Source: Ceratorhiza oryzae-sativae
Lineage: Eukaryota; Basidiomycota; Agaricomycetes; Cantharellales; Ceratobasidiaceae
Direction: 5' to 3'
Assembly (NCBI GenBank): GCA_030998015.1
Contig: JARWMV010000149.1
Coordinates: 1 to 34,479, forward strand
DNA length: 34,479 bases
The position numbers were made by a program, and so were the translations under genes. The notes beneath the pieces were generated by a model. That model worked only from the letters and a program-made list of their open reading frames with translations, was not told where the DNA came from and ran no database searches. Below are positions 7,972 to 18,320 of this stretch, piece after piece. Numbering within the stretch: position 1 is the first letter of the stretch; each line of letters opens with the position of its first letter.

Positions 7972-8019
7972 TACCCCTGCCAAGACGTGCGCTAAAGCGC
8001 AGTTGCCCAGGCAGGGGTA
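7972..8019 (+). repeat. R4 hairpin in intron 7
   Basis: The common R4 palindrome: CCCTGCC at the ends with TGCGCTAAAGCGCA at the apex. It interrupts the endonuclease remnant after codons for PQFVIT. Confidence 0.85.
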
Positions 8020-8049
8020 ATTACAAACTGAGGTTGACCTTTGTAACTC

Positions 8050-8221
8050 CCGCGCGCGTTAGTTGCTGGTGGGACTTGTCCCACCAACCAACGTGAGCAA
8101 TCGCAACCGTTTGCGATTGCTAGTGCGCGGCATAATATCGATATTTAGCCGCCGGCTGAAAATGACGAACGGTCGTCATTTTCTACGAGGGAATCTTTAG
8201 GATTCCCTCTAACGCCGGCGG
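8050..8221 (+). repeat. R1 element (copy 7)
   Basis: A standard 172-bp copy inserted directly behind the codons for the motif FIGFAEGDG of the intron 7 endonuclease. Confidence 0.92.
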
Positions 8222-8556
8222 GCCCCATCACCTTCGGCAAAACCAATAAACCATTGCAACCATGTATCAGAAATTTCGTTCCCAAAACCTAGTTTTTTTT
8301 TTAATTCTTCTGGTAATAAAGAAGAATTTTGTTCTGCTAGATTTAACTTATCTGGTTTAATTGGTAACATTAAATTTAGAGCACATACTAAGTAAAAACA
8401 GGTTTCGGTGATTGGACTTATAAAAGTCACGTGGAATAGCCCACTAAGGACACCTATGCCAGATCCAATTGGCTGAATATAAACGACATTAAATGACAAT
8501 GCCGCGGCATAAAGTAGAGCAAAAGCTGCTATTCCAACCGTCGACCCCCGACATTG
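8222..8556 (-). pseudogene. Chimeric endonuclease fragment: Nad2-like leader joined to a LAGLIDADG_1 motif
   Basis: From right to left on the minus strand the frame gives a hydrophobic leader YAAALSFNVVYIQPIGSGIG, then LSGLFHVTFIS and the linker LPIKPDKLNLAEQ. This is the leader and linker of the GDLxI-clade genes. Instead of the expected GDLxI motif it then runs into WLQWFIGFAEGDG, a LAGLIDADG_1 first motif. R1 copies abut both sides (8050-8221 and 8557-8778). I infer that a GDLxI-type gene was inserted just before the first motif of a LAGLIDADG_1 gene and then lost its body. Confidence 0.7.
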
Positions 8557-8778
8557 CCGCGCGCGTTAGTTGCTGGTGGGACTTGTCCCACCAACCAACG
8601 TGAGCAATCGCAACCGTTTGCGATTGCTAGTGCGCGGCATAATATCGATATTTAGCCGCCGGCTGAAAATGACGAACGGTCGTCATTTTCTACGAGGGAA
8701 TCTTTATGGGAGGTAGCCTGGACCATGAGACTCATGGTCAAGGCTACCTCATCTGAGGATTCCCTCTAACGCCGGCGG
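8557..8778 (+). repeat. R1 element, long form (copy 8) in a hairpin loop
   Basis: A 222-bp copy with the same 50-bp palindrome in its last loop as copy 1. The flanks CCCCCGACATTG and CAATATCGGGGG form an imperfect inverted repeat around it. Confidence 0.92.
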
Positions 8779-9000
8779 GCATTACAATATCGGGGGGCAG
8801 ACGGTGCGGCCGAGAATGCTTTGCATTCTTACCCCTGCCAAGACGTGCGCTAAAGCGCAGTTGCCTAGGCAGGGCGAGTACCGAATGGTTTCGGGCCCAA
8901 AACCACCGTAAAGGTGCATTCGGTCGTCCCCAGCGCGGCGGGCGTCTGATTCCGAGGTACCCTGGAACTTAAAGTTCCAGGGTACCTCGCAATACCTCGA
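8779..9000. repeat. GC hairpin cluster with R4 (filled site)
   Basis: It contains GAATGCTTTGCATTC followed by R4 (8830-8874), then CGAGTACC and the GAGGTACCCTGG/CCAGGGTACCTC palindrome. At 25267-25290 the same AATGC hairpin runs directly into CCGAGTACC without R4, which identifies R4 as an insertion. An inverted relative of this cluster is at 30278-30480. Confidence 0.8.
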
Positions 9001-9105
9001 GGGTAATAATAAAGGAGATATTCGAAGAGTATGTAGCTCACTGGCTAAAATAGTGAAAATGAAGTTTAAATTTTTCATCTCTTTTATCCATTTTTGTGAC
9101 CCCAT
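9001..9105 (-). pseudogene. N-terminal fragment of a GDLxI-clade endonuclease leader
   Basis: It reads MKNLNFIFTILASELHTLRI and then SPLLL, similar to the start of the intron 2 inner gene (ALPSLRISPLL). The GC cluster at 8779-9000 cuts it from the rest of the leader at 8222-8556. Confidence 0.6.
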
Positions 9106-9219
9106 TATTATCGTAAAATTCGGACTCAGGTAATCCTTCCTAACAGATTGCGGAATAGTGTCAAGTTAAAAACAAAGATGTATCGCGTTTAATCTCTGAG
9201 GAACTTGTATAAAATAGAA

Positions 9220-9437
9220 ATAATGCCCCCGCTCTATCGGCTAAAATCTTAGGTGTAACCCAAGATTTCAGCCGCCCTGCCTAGAGAACTGCGCTTTAGC
9301 GCACGTCTTGGCAGGGGTAATAAAGCGGAGGGTCAACGACCCGTGGGCATTGTTAACGAGGCCGCGTTCGCGGCGAGCCGCGCGCACGCCAGGGCCGCCT
9401 TGGCAAGCCAAGGCGTTCGCAGGCGTGCACGGGTAAT
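9220..9437 (-). repeat. R2 composite palindrome with R4 (copy 2)
   Basis: The full R2 form, including R4 at about 9277-9320, between the codon-poor stretch 9106-9219 and 9438-9600. No gene is seen in these two stretches. Confidence 0.88.
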
Positions 9438-9629
9438 ATTTCCAGCTGCTAGGAGTAATCTGCTAATATTTTGACTATAAAAAGTAATTAGCAGCAGTAA
9501 ACAGTTACAGCTTACAACGATATTTATTACTTGAGTTTCACAACTCAAGAGAGCCACCAATACAAATTCTTTGCCGCCCCAAATTGGGGGTGTAGATTTG
9601 CCTGCGCAAATCACCCCCAATTTAGGAGT

Positions 9630-9675
9630 CCTCAGCGCTTAGGCCGCGCCTAAAGGCGCGATCAGAGAGTTGGAC
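9630..9675 (-). repeat. GCGCTTAGG/GCCGCGCC hairpin
   Basis: A palindrome (CTCAGCGCTTAGGCCGCG...GCGCGATCAGAGAG) that recurs at 27256-27300 and, as a variant, at 4205-4250. It lies just downstream of exon 7. Confidence 0.75.
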
Positions 9676-9695
9676 GAAGATTGTAAAGAAAATTG

Positions 9696-9741
9696 ACTCC
9701 ATACGATGAACCCTAAGATACCGATAGAGAACATAGCATAA
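9696..9741 (-). CDS. cox1: cox1 exon 7 (YAMFSIGILGFIVWS, 46 nt)
   Basis: A 46-nt exon encoding YAMFSIGILGFIVWS. It starts TTATGCTATG after an intron-terminal G, completing the Val codon GT|T of exon 6, and ends TGGAGT|CAATTT before intron 7. Confidence 0.93.
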
Positions 9742-9857
9742 CACTCTTTAGTTCGAACATTAAATCAGTAAGTTACTAATTTGGCTTATTTATATTTACT
9801 TACCCTAGATTGAACAACCTTCTGGGGAGGGGTTTAAGTAAATTTTCGTTTTAAATT

Positions 9858-10110
9858 CATACCCCCGCTTAGGGTCAACCAGCATTGTATTTATATATAA
9901 ATACATGCTGTTGACCCGAGGGGTATGGTTATCGAGGCCGCGTTCGCGGCGAGGTATTGCGAGGTACCCTGGAACTTTCAGTTCCAGGGTACCTCGGAAT
10001 CAGACGCCGCGCGCACGCCAGGGCCGCCTTGGCTTGATTATTGACCTTAAGGTCAATATGAGCCAAGCTTGCTTGGCTTAAGCCAAGGCGTTCGCAGGCG
10101 TGCACGGGTC
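9858..10110 (-). repeat. R3 composite palindrome, long form (copy 2)
   Basis: R3 with an additional small hairpin around TTGACCTTAAGGTCAA inserted in the GGCTTAAGCC stem. The same long form is at 24686-24936. Confidence 0.87.
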
Positions 10111-10545
10111 ATATTGTTAATAATTGATTTAATAGTTTCCCCGGTTGTTTTTCGGTCTGTTTTATACAACTCAGCAGCTTTTTTAAAATCTGCAAAATCT
10201 AAATGTTTAACATTTTGAAGAGGATAATTATAAAAATGTGGCATAATGTTATTAATTATTTTGTTTAAATCCTGTACATAATAATCACATCGGTTGTCTT
10301 CAATTCTAACATTAACGTTACCGCATTCAAAAAATTGAATGAATTTATTCATTAACACAACATCTCGTGAATGCTGAGTTATATGAAATCTAAAATAGAA
10401 TATCTCTGAAGAATTTGCACCTGTTCTATATCCAACAGAAAATCCACCATCGATTGAAACTATTCGGACTCATTTATTATGATCCGTATAAACTAGAGGG
10501 GATTGTAGTTTTGTTGCAAGCTTATTCCAACTTCTACAAACCAAG
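10111..10545 (-). pseudogene. LAGLIDADG_1 endonuclease, C-terminal domain (intron 6, segment c)
   Basis: The frame reads SWNKLATKLQSPLVYTDHNK, then TGA as Trp, VRIVSIDGGFSVGYRTG, FRFHITQHSRDVVLMNKFI, FECGNVN and HFYNYPLQNVKHLDFADFKK. This is the second half of a LAGLIDADG_1 protein; its first domain is probably segment a. It overlaps the stop codon of segment b. The C-terminus is cut by R3 at 10110. The in-frame TGA is evidence for genetic code 4. Confidence 0.72.
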
Positions 10546-10879
10546 TTTATAGAGCATAGTGTCATGAAAATAAGGAGAAACAATTTTTTGTAGTTTTTCC
10601 ACAGAGCCTTTTTTAATGACAATTTTGAAATAAACCCCTGATCTCTCTTTTCGACAGGCTAACTCTAACTTATCAGCCAGAACTGAAATTAAAGAATCAA
10701 CATCAGACTCACTAAAAGAATTTGTATTTATTACAACAGTACCATGAGATTTACTGAAGCACCCGTCGTCTTGAATTAAATAAGCCAACCCTGCAGGTGT
10801 AAGTAAATCTTTTATATTCGCAGGGACTGTTTTTATCCCAGTAGAGTAAAATAGATTATGTAATTCCACGAAACAAGGC

Positions 10880-11051
10880 CCGCGCGCGTTAGTTGCTGGT
10901 GGGACTTGTCCCACCAACCAACGTGAGCAATCGCAACCGTTTGCGATTGCTAGTGCGCGGCATAATATCGATATTTAGCCGCCGGCTGAAAATGACGAAC
11001 GGTCGTCATTTTCTACGAGGGAATCTTTAGGATTCCCTCTAACGCCGGCGG
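10880..11051 (+). repeat. R1 element (copy 9) inside segment b
   Basis: A standard 172-bp copy between CAAACT and CCTTGTTTC of the endonuclease gene. Compared with sister genes (QTYSLPCF) about two codons are missing at the site, and no duplication is seen. Confidence 0.93.
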
Positions 11052-11444
11052 AAGTTTGGAAAGATATTCGGGTATACACATTACCCGTCCTTTTATCAGG
11101 GAGCCGGTTTGCTATTTTAGGCTCTAAGGGACAATATTTTTCAAATAAGTCGTAGAGATGAAGCAGGTAAGCTTTGTTACAAATACCTTGTTCAAATCGT
11201 AACCGAGCATTACCGAGCCTCGCTCGTTTGTCTTTTTGAATATGAAGGTCGCCAAGAAGTAGACCAATTGTAATGTCCCTTAGACCCCCTGAAATAGAAA
11301 ATTGTTGTTTTTCAAAATTGGTCAACCGTGATGGTTTAACGGGCATTAAAGAAGAAATGAGTACTCCGCTTAAGATATCTAAGCCAGATCCAATCGAATA
11401 ATTACATACAACATCAGAAAATAATGCTGTGATATAGAATAATA

Positions 11445-11535
11445 CAATAGACCCCCAATGCGTTGCAGCGTATTGGGGGGCTATTGCCCCCCCAAACAAT
11501 GCAGCGTAGCTGCATTTGTTTGGGGGGTCAATAGT
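11445..11535 (-). repeat. R5 double hairpin, CAATAG form, in frame
   Basis: Outer arms CAATAGACC/GGTCAATAG enclose CCCCCAATGCGTTGC and CCCCCCAAACAATGC palindromes. The same form is at 23409-23499. Segment b stays open across it. Confidence 0.85.
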
Positions 11536-11667
11536 TGCTTCAGAATTCAACGATTCTAAAGAGCCGCCAATGAACCATTGGTGGAGTAACGATAATAAAA
11601 TAAGTAATAAAGTTTTCATAGTAATAATAAGCGTTAAAAATAAAATGCTTCCCTCAATATTTCTCAT

Positions 11668-11985
11668 CTAGAGAAGATTCCGTTTATCCACCTCTTAGCA
11701 GAATCCCCTTACTCTCTAAATTAGAAGATACATGGCGCCTGAATAGGCCCTCACGGGCATTTTAATATTCAAACATAGCAGACCATTTGACAAAGAAAAA
11801 GCGTCCCAACAAGTGCCGCAAATTTCACTTTTCGTTATTTTTTTCAGGGCTAATCCTCTCGCTACCTTCGCTTTATAACAGACTTACTAGGTCCTTGCCT
11901 CCGGCCTCCACTTAAGTTTCGAACCTCTACTTCGTATAACGGCATACTTTTGGGCTCCCTCACGGGGTAGGGGGTTACCCTAAAC
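11668..11985. other. Stretch between endonuclease segments, no gene seen
   Basis: No coding signal. On the minus strand it contains short stems such as CCGGAGGC and GGTAGCGAGAGGATTAGCC that may be part of an inserted intron RNA, but I could not assign a core. Confidence 0.35.
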
Positions 11986-12550
11986 TGTAGACCCTCAAAC
12001 AATGCAGCGTAGCTGCACATGTTTGGGGGGCAGTAGAAGTTAAATGTTCTTTATTAGACATAATATTAACAACTTTAGACCATAAATGGAAATCAGAATA
12101 TTTTTGAGTTAGTAAAGGATAATTTTCGAAATGCGGGATGATAACTTTGATCAAATCATCAACATTACTTACTCGATAAACACATAAAGTTCTATTAGGT
12201 GAAGAACTAACAGTACCTACCCCGAAAAATACTTTTAGTGAATATAATATAGCAATATCCTTTTTATGTAACCCCCCGGGGTGGTGAGGACCGTCGCTCC
12301 GCTCGGGCCCATCCACCACGGGAGGCGCCTGATTCCGAGGTAGCCTGGAACCTCTGGGGTCCAGGCTACCTCGCAATACCTCGGCAGTAATTTCCTTGAG
12401 GCGGAGCTGCGATCGTAGGCGGGCACGGGTAAGTTTATTTCAAAACTTACTATAACTCGCGGCTAGTTGAGTTAGTATAACTGAAAAACATGACTCAGCG
12501 TCGCTGAAACCAGTAACCCAAGAAGGATTTAAAATATTAGTTGTTTTCAT
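11975..12550 (-). CDS. LAGLIDADG_1 endonuclease, N-terminal domain (intron 6, segment a), open with TGA=Trp
   Basis: ATG at 12548-12550 opens a 192-codon frame. It has the first motif WVTGFSDAESCFSVI, then a TGA read as Trp in SYSKFxNKL. A GC-rich insert of about 50 in-frame codons follows (Arg/Pro rich, containing GAGGTAGCCTGG/CCAGGCTACCTC), then the normal domain KDIAILYSLKVFFGVGTVS, LCVYRVSNVDDLIKVI and HFENYPLLTQKYSDFHLW. The end is replaced by R5. Under the standard code it would be broken. The protein is probably inactive because its second domain (segment c) is about 1.4 kb away. Confidence 0.75.
11986..12036 (-). repeat. R5 hairpin (CTACTG form)
   Basis: The core CCTCAAACAATGC...CATGTTTGGGG with CTACTG/TGTAG-type outer arms. 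It truncates segment a after the codons for SNKEHLTS. Confidence 0.82.
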
Positions 12551-12589
12551 AAAATTTATGAATTAAGGGCTCCCATCTTCAAATTATGC

Positions 12590-12780
12590 TTAATTATTGG
12601 CGCAGAATGAATAGGCAAATTAAGACATTAAAATCTTATTACCTCTGAAGTGATTGGAGATGGCTCTAATTTAGACATAACATGCCTCGACACATCATCT
12701 GTCGAAGGCTATCCAAACCTTTATACAGACATAATCAGTATAAAATGGAGCCGGGAAGGGATTTTGATAAACATATACTA
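12590..12780 (-). ncRNA. Conserved intron block upstream of endonuclease segment a
   Basis: On the minus strand it has CCCTTCCCGGCTCCATTTTA, CTGATTATGTCTG and then TTAGAGCCATCTCCAATCACTT. Relatives stand at 20275-19930 and 33515-33230, each just before an endonuclease gene. I read it as the 5' part of a mobile intron RNA and cannot assign helices with certainty. Confidence 0.5.
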
Positions 12781-12947
12781 TTTATCTCTTTTATTAAAAA
12801 TAAGCCAGCTCGATTAAATTTTTTCGAACTAAAGGTGGACTTTATCTTAATTTATTAAACCTTACTCAAAATAGAGTAGCCGCAAAAATAAATTTTTTAC
12901 GTAAAGTCTCTGAGGGATGCATAACCCATTACCTGCTCGGTCATCGT

Positions 12948-13030
12948 AGACCCCCAACAAGGCAATGGCCTCCCAATGCGTTGGCCCTACGGGCCAACGC
13001 ATTGGGGGGGCCATTACCTTATTGGGGGGC
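12948..13030 (-). repeat. Nested CCCCCAAC/CCCAATGC hairpin in the intron 6 core
   Basis: The outer arms CCCCCAACAAGG/CCTTATTGGGGGG and the inner GGCCTCCCAATGCG/CGCATTGGGGGGGCC lie between the CAGCAGG and CTCAGAGAC core elements, so a peripheral helix of the ribozyme appears to have been extended by a hairpin insertion. Confidence 0.7.
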
Positions 13031-13170
13031 TTGTCCGGCAGGGCAAGAAGGTTTCAAACAGCCCTGCTGATTGTCTTCGCCAATTAAAACTAGCAAATAG
13101 TCATTGATACTATTGAACTAAATAATTAGCTGATTAGAAAGAGTCCCAGCATATAGTAAAATTTTCTCTA

Positions 13171-13311
<141 letters not shown>

Positions 13312-13495
13312 TCAAACCTAACATAACTTTTAATCTCTTTCTACAACTCTTATTTAGAGTAGGGCCCGTCCCTTTGGGGGAGAGCTGTTAGATTCACGTA
13401 CTATCTCTGCTATAGCTGTCCCCTAAATCTGGACATATTTAGTTTTAGCATAGCTTCATCGATAGCCCTATGATCAAAACTATATTCAGAAACTA

Positions 13496-13552
13496 CCAAA
13501 ACCACCCCCAAACATATGCAGCGTAGCTGCACATGTTTGGGGGTGTTTTTGG
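13496..13552 (-). repeat. R5 hairpin (CCAAAAC form) in intron 5
   Basis: The same sequence as the copy at 4799-4855, located between the ribozyme core and exon 6. Confidence 0.85.
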
Positions 13553-13982
13553 AAATAATTTTGACGAAAGAACCGACTGTACATTAAGCATCATTGCAGA
13601 TACCCACCAGTGACCCAGTCTGTAGCGGCCTCATTAGACGACCGACGGTCTTTAGTTGAGAAATCTGTTGACCGTTAACCCAAAATGGCCCCAACGAACC
13701 ATTTTGGTTTTCACTAGTATAGCCTAACAACACAATTTGTGTGCTGCTATTTCACCCTGTCAGGCAAAACCTATCATTCCACTTCTCTTAATTGCCATCA
13801 GAATTTAAATGGGGTATTTTAAGAGAACCTACGGCACAGATCTACAATCCGTGCCTAAGTATTTTTTTCTAAGAATTGCATAGTGGTTTAAGATAGGGAC
13901 TAGAGAAATGGTATGCTGAAATAATAAAAAGAATTTCTCTTGCATTTGCCTTGGAAAAGAGGTCTTTTGTATTTAATGGACT

Positions 13983-14040
13983 TCCAAAAACACCCCCAAA
14001 CATGTGCAGCTACGCTGCATTGTTTGGGGGTGGTTTTGGA
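13983..14040 (+). repeat. R5 hairpin (CCAAAAAC form) between endonuclease and core
   Basis: It has the arms TCCAAAAACACCCCCAAAC/GGGGGTGGTTTTGGA, which match the copies at 22537, 27340 and 27885. Confidence 0.85.
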
Positions 14041-14145
14041 TACCTCGATAGCGAGGTAGAACAAGTAAGTCCATAGTTTTTTTTAACACCTGCCTCTTAG
14101 GCTTAATAGCTTGAACTAAACCATTCCCTGTATTCCCGTAAATAT

Positions 14146-15219
<1,074 letters not shown>

Positions 15220-15647
15220 TTATAAATTTATTATTTTATAATAAGTTGGACTTGATCTTCATATAAATAATATGTTTAGCGTACAGTCTCTGAGGATATT
15301 ATTATTATAATAATTTCCTGCTGATTGTCCCACGGAAGTAAGATTTGAAATTAAAATCTTAGATATTGTTGGGAGTTCCAGCATATAGCCAAATTTCCAG
15401 GCATGTCATTTTGTTTGTTTAAATTTCCAGAAGCTTAAACACAATTGTAGGGTCCCTCTACGAGGGACCTTACCCCGGGCAAGGGAGGGGAGTTAAGCTT
15501 AAATAATTAGATGTGGACCCGCATGATAGGACGTGCATAGCCGGCCCCCCATGCGGGTACTCTCGATGGAATCGAGAGTCGTTGATTTACGAAGGTAAAT
15601 CTACAACGACTCTCGGGAGGAATGTTAGTAATAACTAAACTACTCCT

Positions 15648-15819
15648 CCGCGCGCGTTAGTTGCTGGTGGGACTTGTCCCACCAACCAACGTGAGCAATC
15701 GCAACCGTTTGCGATTGCTAGTGCGCGGCATAATATCGATATTTAGCCGCCGGCTGAAAATGACGAACGGTCGTCATTTTCTACGAGGGAATCTTTAGGA
15801 TTCCCTCTAACGCCGGCGG
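15648..15819 (+). repeat. R1 element (copy 10) near the intron 4 core
   Basis: A standard 172-bp copy that cuts off the C-terminus of the outer endonuclease after the codons for MCKSMHP. A GAATCGAGAGTC/GACTCTCG palindrome lies beside it at 15568-15618. Confidence 0.92.
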
Positions 15820-16021
15820 GTGCATAGATTTACACATATGCGGAAGTACTATAGATTTCACTAATTCTAGATATTTAGCAGGTATAAAAATTCTAAATTG
15901 TTGAGAATTGTTTGAAACTTTAGCTGGTCTAGCATCTATATTAAATTTAAGCTTTAAAGCTTCTATAATTAATTTTATGCCATCTTCACTAAAGGATTGA
16001 GTGTTTAAAAAAATACCATTA

Positions 16022-16231
16022 TGACCCGTGCACGCCTGCGAACGCCTTGGCTTAAGCCAAAGCGGCCCTGGCGTGCGCGCGGCGTCTGATTCCGAGGTAC
16101 CCTGGAACTTAAAGTTCCAGGGTACCTCGCAATACCTCGCCGCGAACGCGGCCTCGATAACCATACCCACGGGTCAACAGCATGTATTTATATATAAATA
16201 CAATGCTGGTTGACCCTAAGCGGGGGTATGA
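16022..16231 (+). repeat. R3 composite palindrome (copy 3)
   Basis: The short R3 form, inserted between the codons for DDGHF and NGIFLN of the outer intron 4 endonuclease. Confidence 0.88.
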
Positions 16232-16311
16232 TAAAAATGTCCATCATCGGAAATCCAAAAGGCTAAGACAATGGGTGATATTAAATCAGCGATATTATTA
16301 GGTATCATTTT

Positions 16312-16353
16312 TGCAGCGCGCTATGCGGCTGAGGCAGCGCGCTATGCGGCTGC
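16312..16353 (+). repeat. Tandem pair of a 20-bp GCAGCGCGCTATGCGGCTGC palindrome
   Basis: Two direct copies within the endonuclease remnant. Single copies are at 20818-20837 (inverted), 22161-22180 and 31082-31101. Confidence 0.85.
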
Positions 16354-16819
16354 CTTTTTTGTTTATCAACGTCCAACTTATAGAATAAATCTTTTAAATA
16401 ATCTAAATTTAATTTATCTTTAGCCACTGCGTTAGTTAGTAATAACAATGAAGAATAACTTTTATTATATCGTTTATCAAAAAATTGACTAAAATTCGGA
16501 GAACCTGAAGTTAAGTATTTTTCAAGTATAAAATACATAAAGAAAAAGTATTCGGCATGTACTACGCTTTGTTTAAATCTAAAATGGTTAAATTTCTCAA
16601 ATCCTAAGCTAATTTGGGTTGCGCAGTACCAGGGTTCCAAAATTTCAACACCACAGTAAGGGAAGGGGTTAAAGACCTATTTTATGTTTCATCATGGGAG
16701 GGATTATAGAGCCTAATAAACTTTGTAATTTAGGTAATGATTTAGGTGAAATTCTAATTACAAAAGCATTTCTATTTTTATTAGCAGTGCAATCTAAATT
16801 AAATTTCTCATTTAGAACT

Positions 16820-16991
16820 CCGCGCGCGTTAGTTGCTGGTGGGACTTGTCCCACCAACCAACGTGAGCAATCGCAACCGTTTGCGATTGCTAGTGCGCGG
16901 CATAATATCGATATTTAGCCGCCGGCTGAAAATGACGAACGGTCGTCATTTTCTACGAGGGAATCTTTAGGATTCCCTCTAACGCCGGCGG
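16820..16991 (+). repeat. R1 element (copy 11) in the split GDLxI gene
   Basis: A standard 172-bp copy between the codons for LEEVNL and VLNEKFN. The flanks AGAACT and AGGTTCAC are roughly complementary. Confidence 0.93.
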
Positions 16992-17202
16992 AGGTTCACT
17001 TCTTCGAGACTAAAACACTGTGTATTTAATATTACAGAATTATACTTGGAATTAAAACCCCCATCGTCAGCAATAAAGTAAGCTAACGACAATGGTGTAA
17101 ACATCTCTGCAATATTCACTGGAACTATTTTTTTTCCCATGGGGTAGAATAATTCGTACAATGAATTGAAACAAGGTAACGAATAAGTTTTAAAACATAT
17201 GC

Positions 17203-17374
17203 CCGCGCGCGTTAGTTGCTGGTGGGACTTGTCCCACCAACCAACGTGAGCAATCGCAACCGTTTGCGATTGCTAGTGCGCGGCATAATATCGATATTTA
17301 GCCGCCGGCTGAAAATGACGAACGGTCGTCATTTTCTACGAGGGAATCTTTAGGATTCCCTCTAACGCCGGCGG
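17203..17374 (+). repeat. R1 element (copy 12) in the split GDLxI gene
   Basis: A standard 172-bp copy between the codons for LNGKL and ICFKT. Confidence 0.93.
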
Positions 17375-17778
17375 AAGTTTACCATTTAAAGTTGTACCTT
17401 CGAGTTTTGGACCTTGAGGGCAATACTGGGCAAATAAATTGTACAAATGTAGCAAATAATCTTCGTGTATTGTACTTTGTTTAAATCTAAGTCTTACGTT
17501 TACAACAAGCTTTTCAGCCCGAAGATCGCCCAGCAATGAACCCACCAAAATAGATTTTAAATCTCCACTAAGCGTAAATTTTTCTTGTTCAGCTCTGGTT
17601 AACCGTTTTAGTTTAGGCTTAACAGGCAAAAAAGAAGATAGCAAAGATAAATCATAAAAAGGGAGACCTTCCGCCTGCAAAGAATCGAAAAATAGGGATA
17701 GGAGCCCAACATAAAGTAAAATTATCGCAACTATTTGAAGCAATAGAGAAAATAAACCCGAACTGAAATTATTAAATC

Positions 17779-17950
17779 CCGCGCGCGTTAGTTGCTGGTG
17801 GGACTTGTCCCACCAACCAACGTGAGCAATCGCAACCGTTTGCGATTGCTAGTGCGCGGCATAATATCGATATTTAGCCGCCGGCTGAAAATGACGAACG
17901 GTCGTCATTTTCTACGAGGGAATCTTTAGGATTCCCTCTAACGCCGGCGG
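17779..17950 (+). repeat. R1 element (copy 13)
   Basis: A standard 172-bp copy directly upstream of the GDLxI gene leader, flanked by AAATTATTAAATC and ACATGGTAATTTTT. Confidence 0.92.
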
Positions 17951-18320
17951 ACATGGTAATTTTTGTAAATATTTTTAGCTTAAGCTAAAACAAAATGTCT
18001 AAGGACTGAGTGTTAAAGTAAGAAAAAGAACAAGAAACAAATCTTGGAGGGAGGCGCTTTGAGCACGGGTAAATATTTTTCCCTGCCTAGGCAACTGCGC
18101 TTTAGCGCACGTCTTGGCAGGGGTAATAAATAGACCCCAATTTGGCTTATGGTTTCTAATTTATAAACATTCAACCGGGTCAAATTTTATATCACCATCT
18201 CTTTTATGTTCCTAGGGCCTCTTATTTGTCCTTAGGACCTCTACCTTCTTTAGATATGCAACCATCGACGTTAGTATGTCGGGAGGGGAGCTGATTTTTA
18301 ATCTACAAAGGAAACACATT
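17951..18320. other. Stretch between two GDLxI genes, with R4
   Basis: R4 lies at 18081-18126. The rest has no coding signal. It may be the 3' RNA part of one nested intron and the 5' part of the next, but I could not mark splice sites. Confidence 0.4.
18081..18126 (-). repeat. R4 hairpin
   Basis: A CCCTGCCTAGGCAACTGCGC/GCGCACGTCTTGGCAGGG palindrome of the standard R4 sequence. Confidence 0.85.

Larger units (their letters stand above)
7295..9695 (-). mobile_element. cox1 intron 7, group I, heavily invaded by repeats
   Basis: A 2,401-bp intron. The 3' end contains GAAGATATAATCCG, a P7-type motif, and ends in G before CACCACATG. The interior is a string of endonuclease fragments separated by three R1 copies, one R2, two standalone R4 and R5-type hairpins, so little original intron sequence is left. 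Confidence 0.8.
10534..11667 (-). pseudogene. LAGLIDADG_2 endonuclease, GDLxI clade (intron 6, segment b), split by R1
   Basis: The order is a hydrophobic start, an in-frame R5 insert at 11445-11535, the leader VVCNYSIGSGLDILSGVLIS, the linker MPVKPSRLTNFEKQQFS, and the motif IGLLLGDLHIQKDKRAR. Then come GNARLRFEQGICNKAYLLHL and RLPDKRTGNVYTRISFQT, interrupted by R1 at 10880-11051. It resumes with PCFVELHNLFY and the second motif region GLAYLIQDDGCF, and ends with the complete C-terminus MLYKLGL. Apart from the R1, and a few bases lost at it, the gene is full length. It separates segments a and c of a different endonuclease, so it probably invaded that gene. Confidence 0.85.
15820..16668 (-). 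pseudogene. Outer LAGLIDADG_2 endonuclease of intron 4, C-terminal part
   Basis: The frame reads GVEILEPWYCATQISLGFEK, FRFKQSVVHAEYFFFMYFI, DLFYKLDVDKQ, then the second motif region LAFWISDDGHF. After a 210-bp R3 insertion (16022-16231) it reads NGIFLNTQSFSEDGIKLIIE and FRIFIPAKYLELVKSIVLPH. A tandem GCAGCGCGCTATGCGGCTG repeat at 16312-16353 interrupts it. The N-terminus with the first motif is missing here but fits the fragment at 19670-19918. The gene has four interruptions and is not functional. Confidence 0.75.
16669..17743 (-). pseudogene. LAGLIDADG_2 endonuclease, GDLxI clade, split by two R1 copies
   Basis: The leader LQIVAIILLYVGLLSLFF is followed by LLSSFLPVKPKLKRLT, the motif ILVGSLLGDLRAEK and NVRLRFKQSTIHEDYLLHLY. 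R1 (17203-17374) intervenes. The protein then gives ICFKTYSLPCFNSLYELFY and SLAYFIADDGGF, a second R1 (16820-16991) intervenes, and the C-terminus is FVIRISPKSLPKLQSLLG with a final KHKIGL. All family segments are present, so only the two insertions, each with the loss of a few codons, broke it. A third R1 lies just upstream at 17779-17950. Confidence 0.87.

Noticed and set aside
11668..11985. Possible ribosomal RNA fragment (GGTAGCGAGAGGATTAGCC)
   Set aside because: I could not align it with any conserved rRNA helix, and its place between endonuclease segments favours intron sequence.
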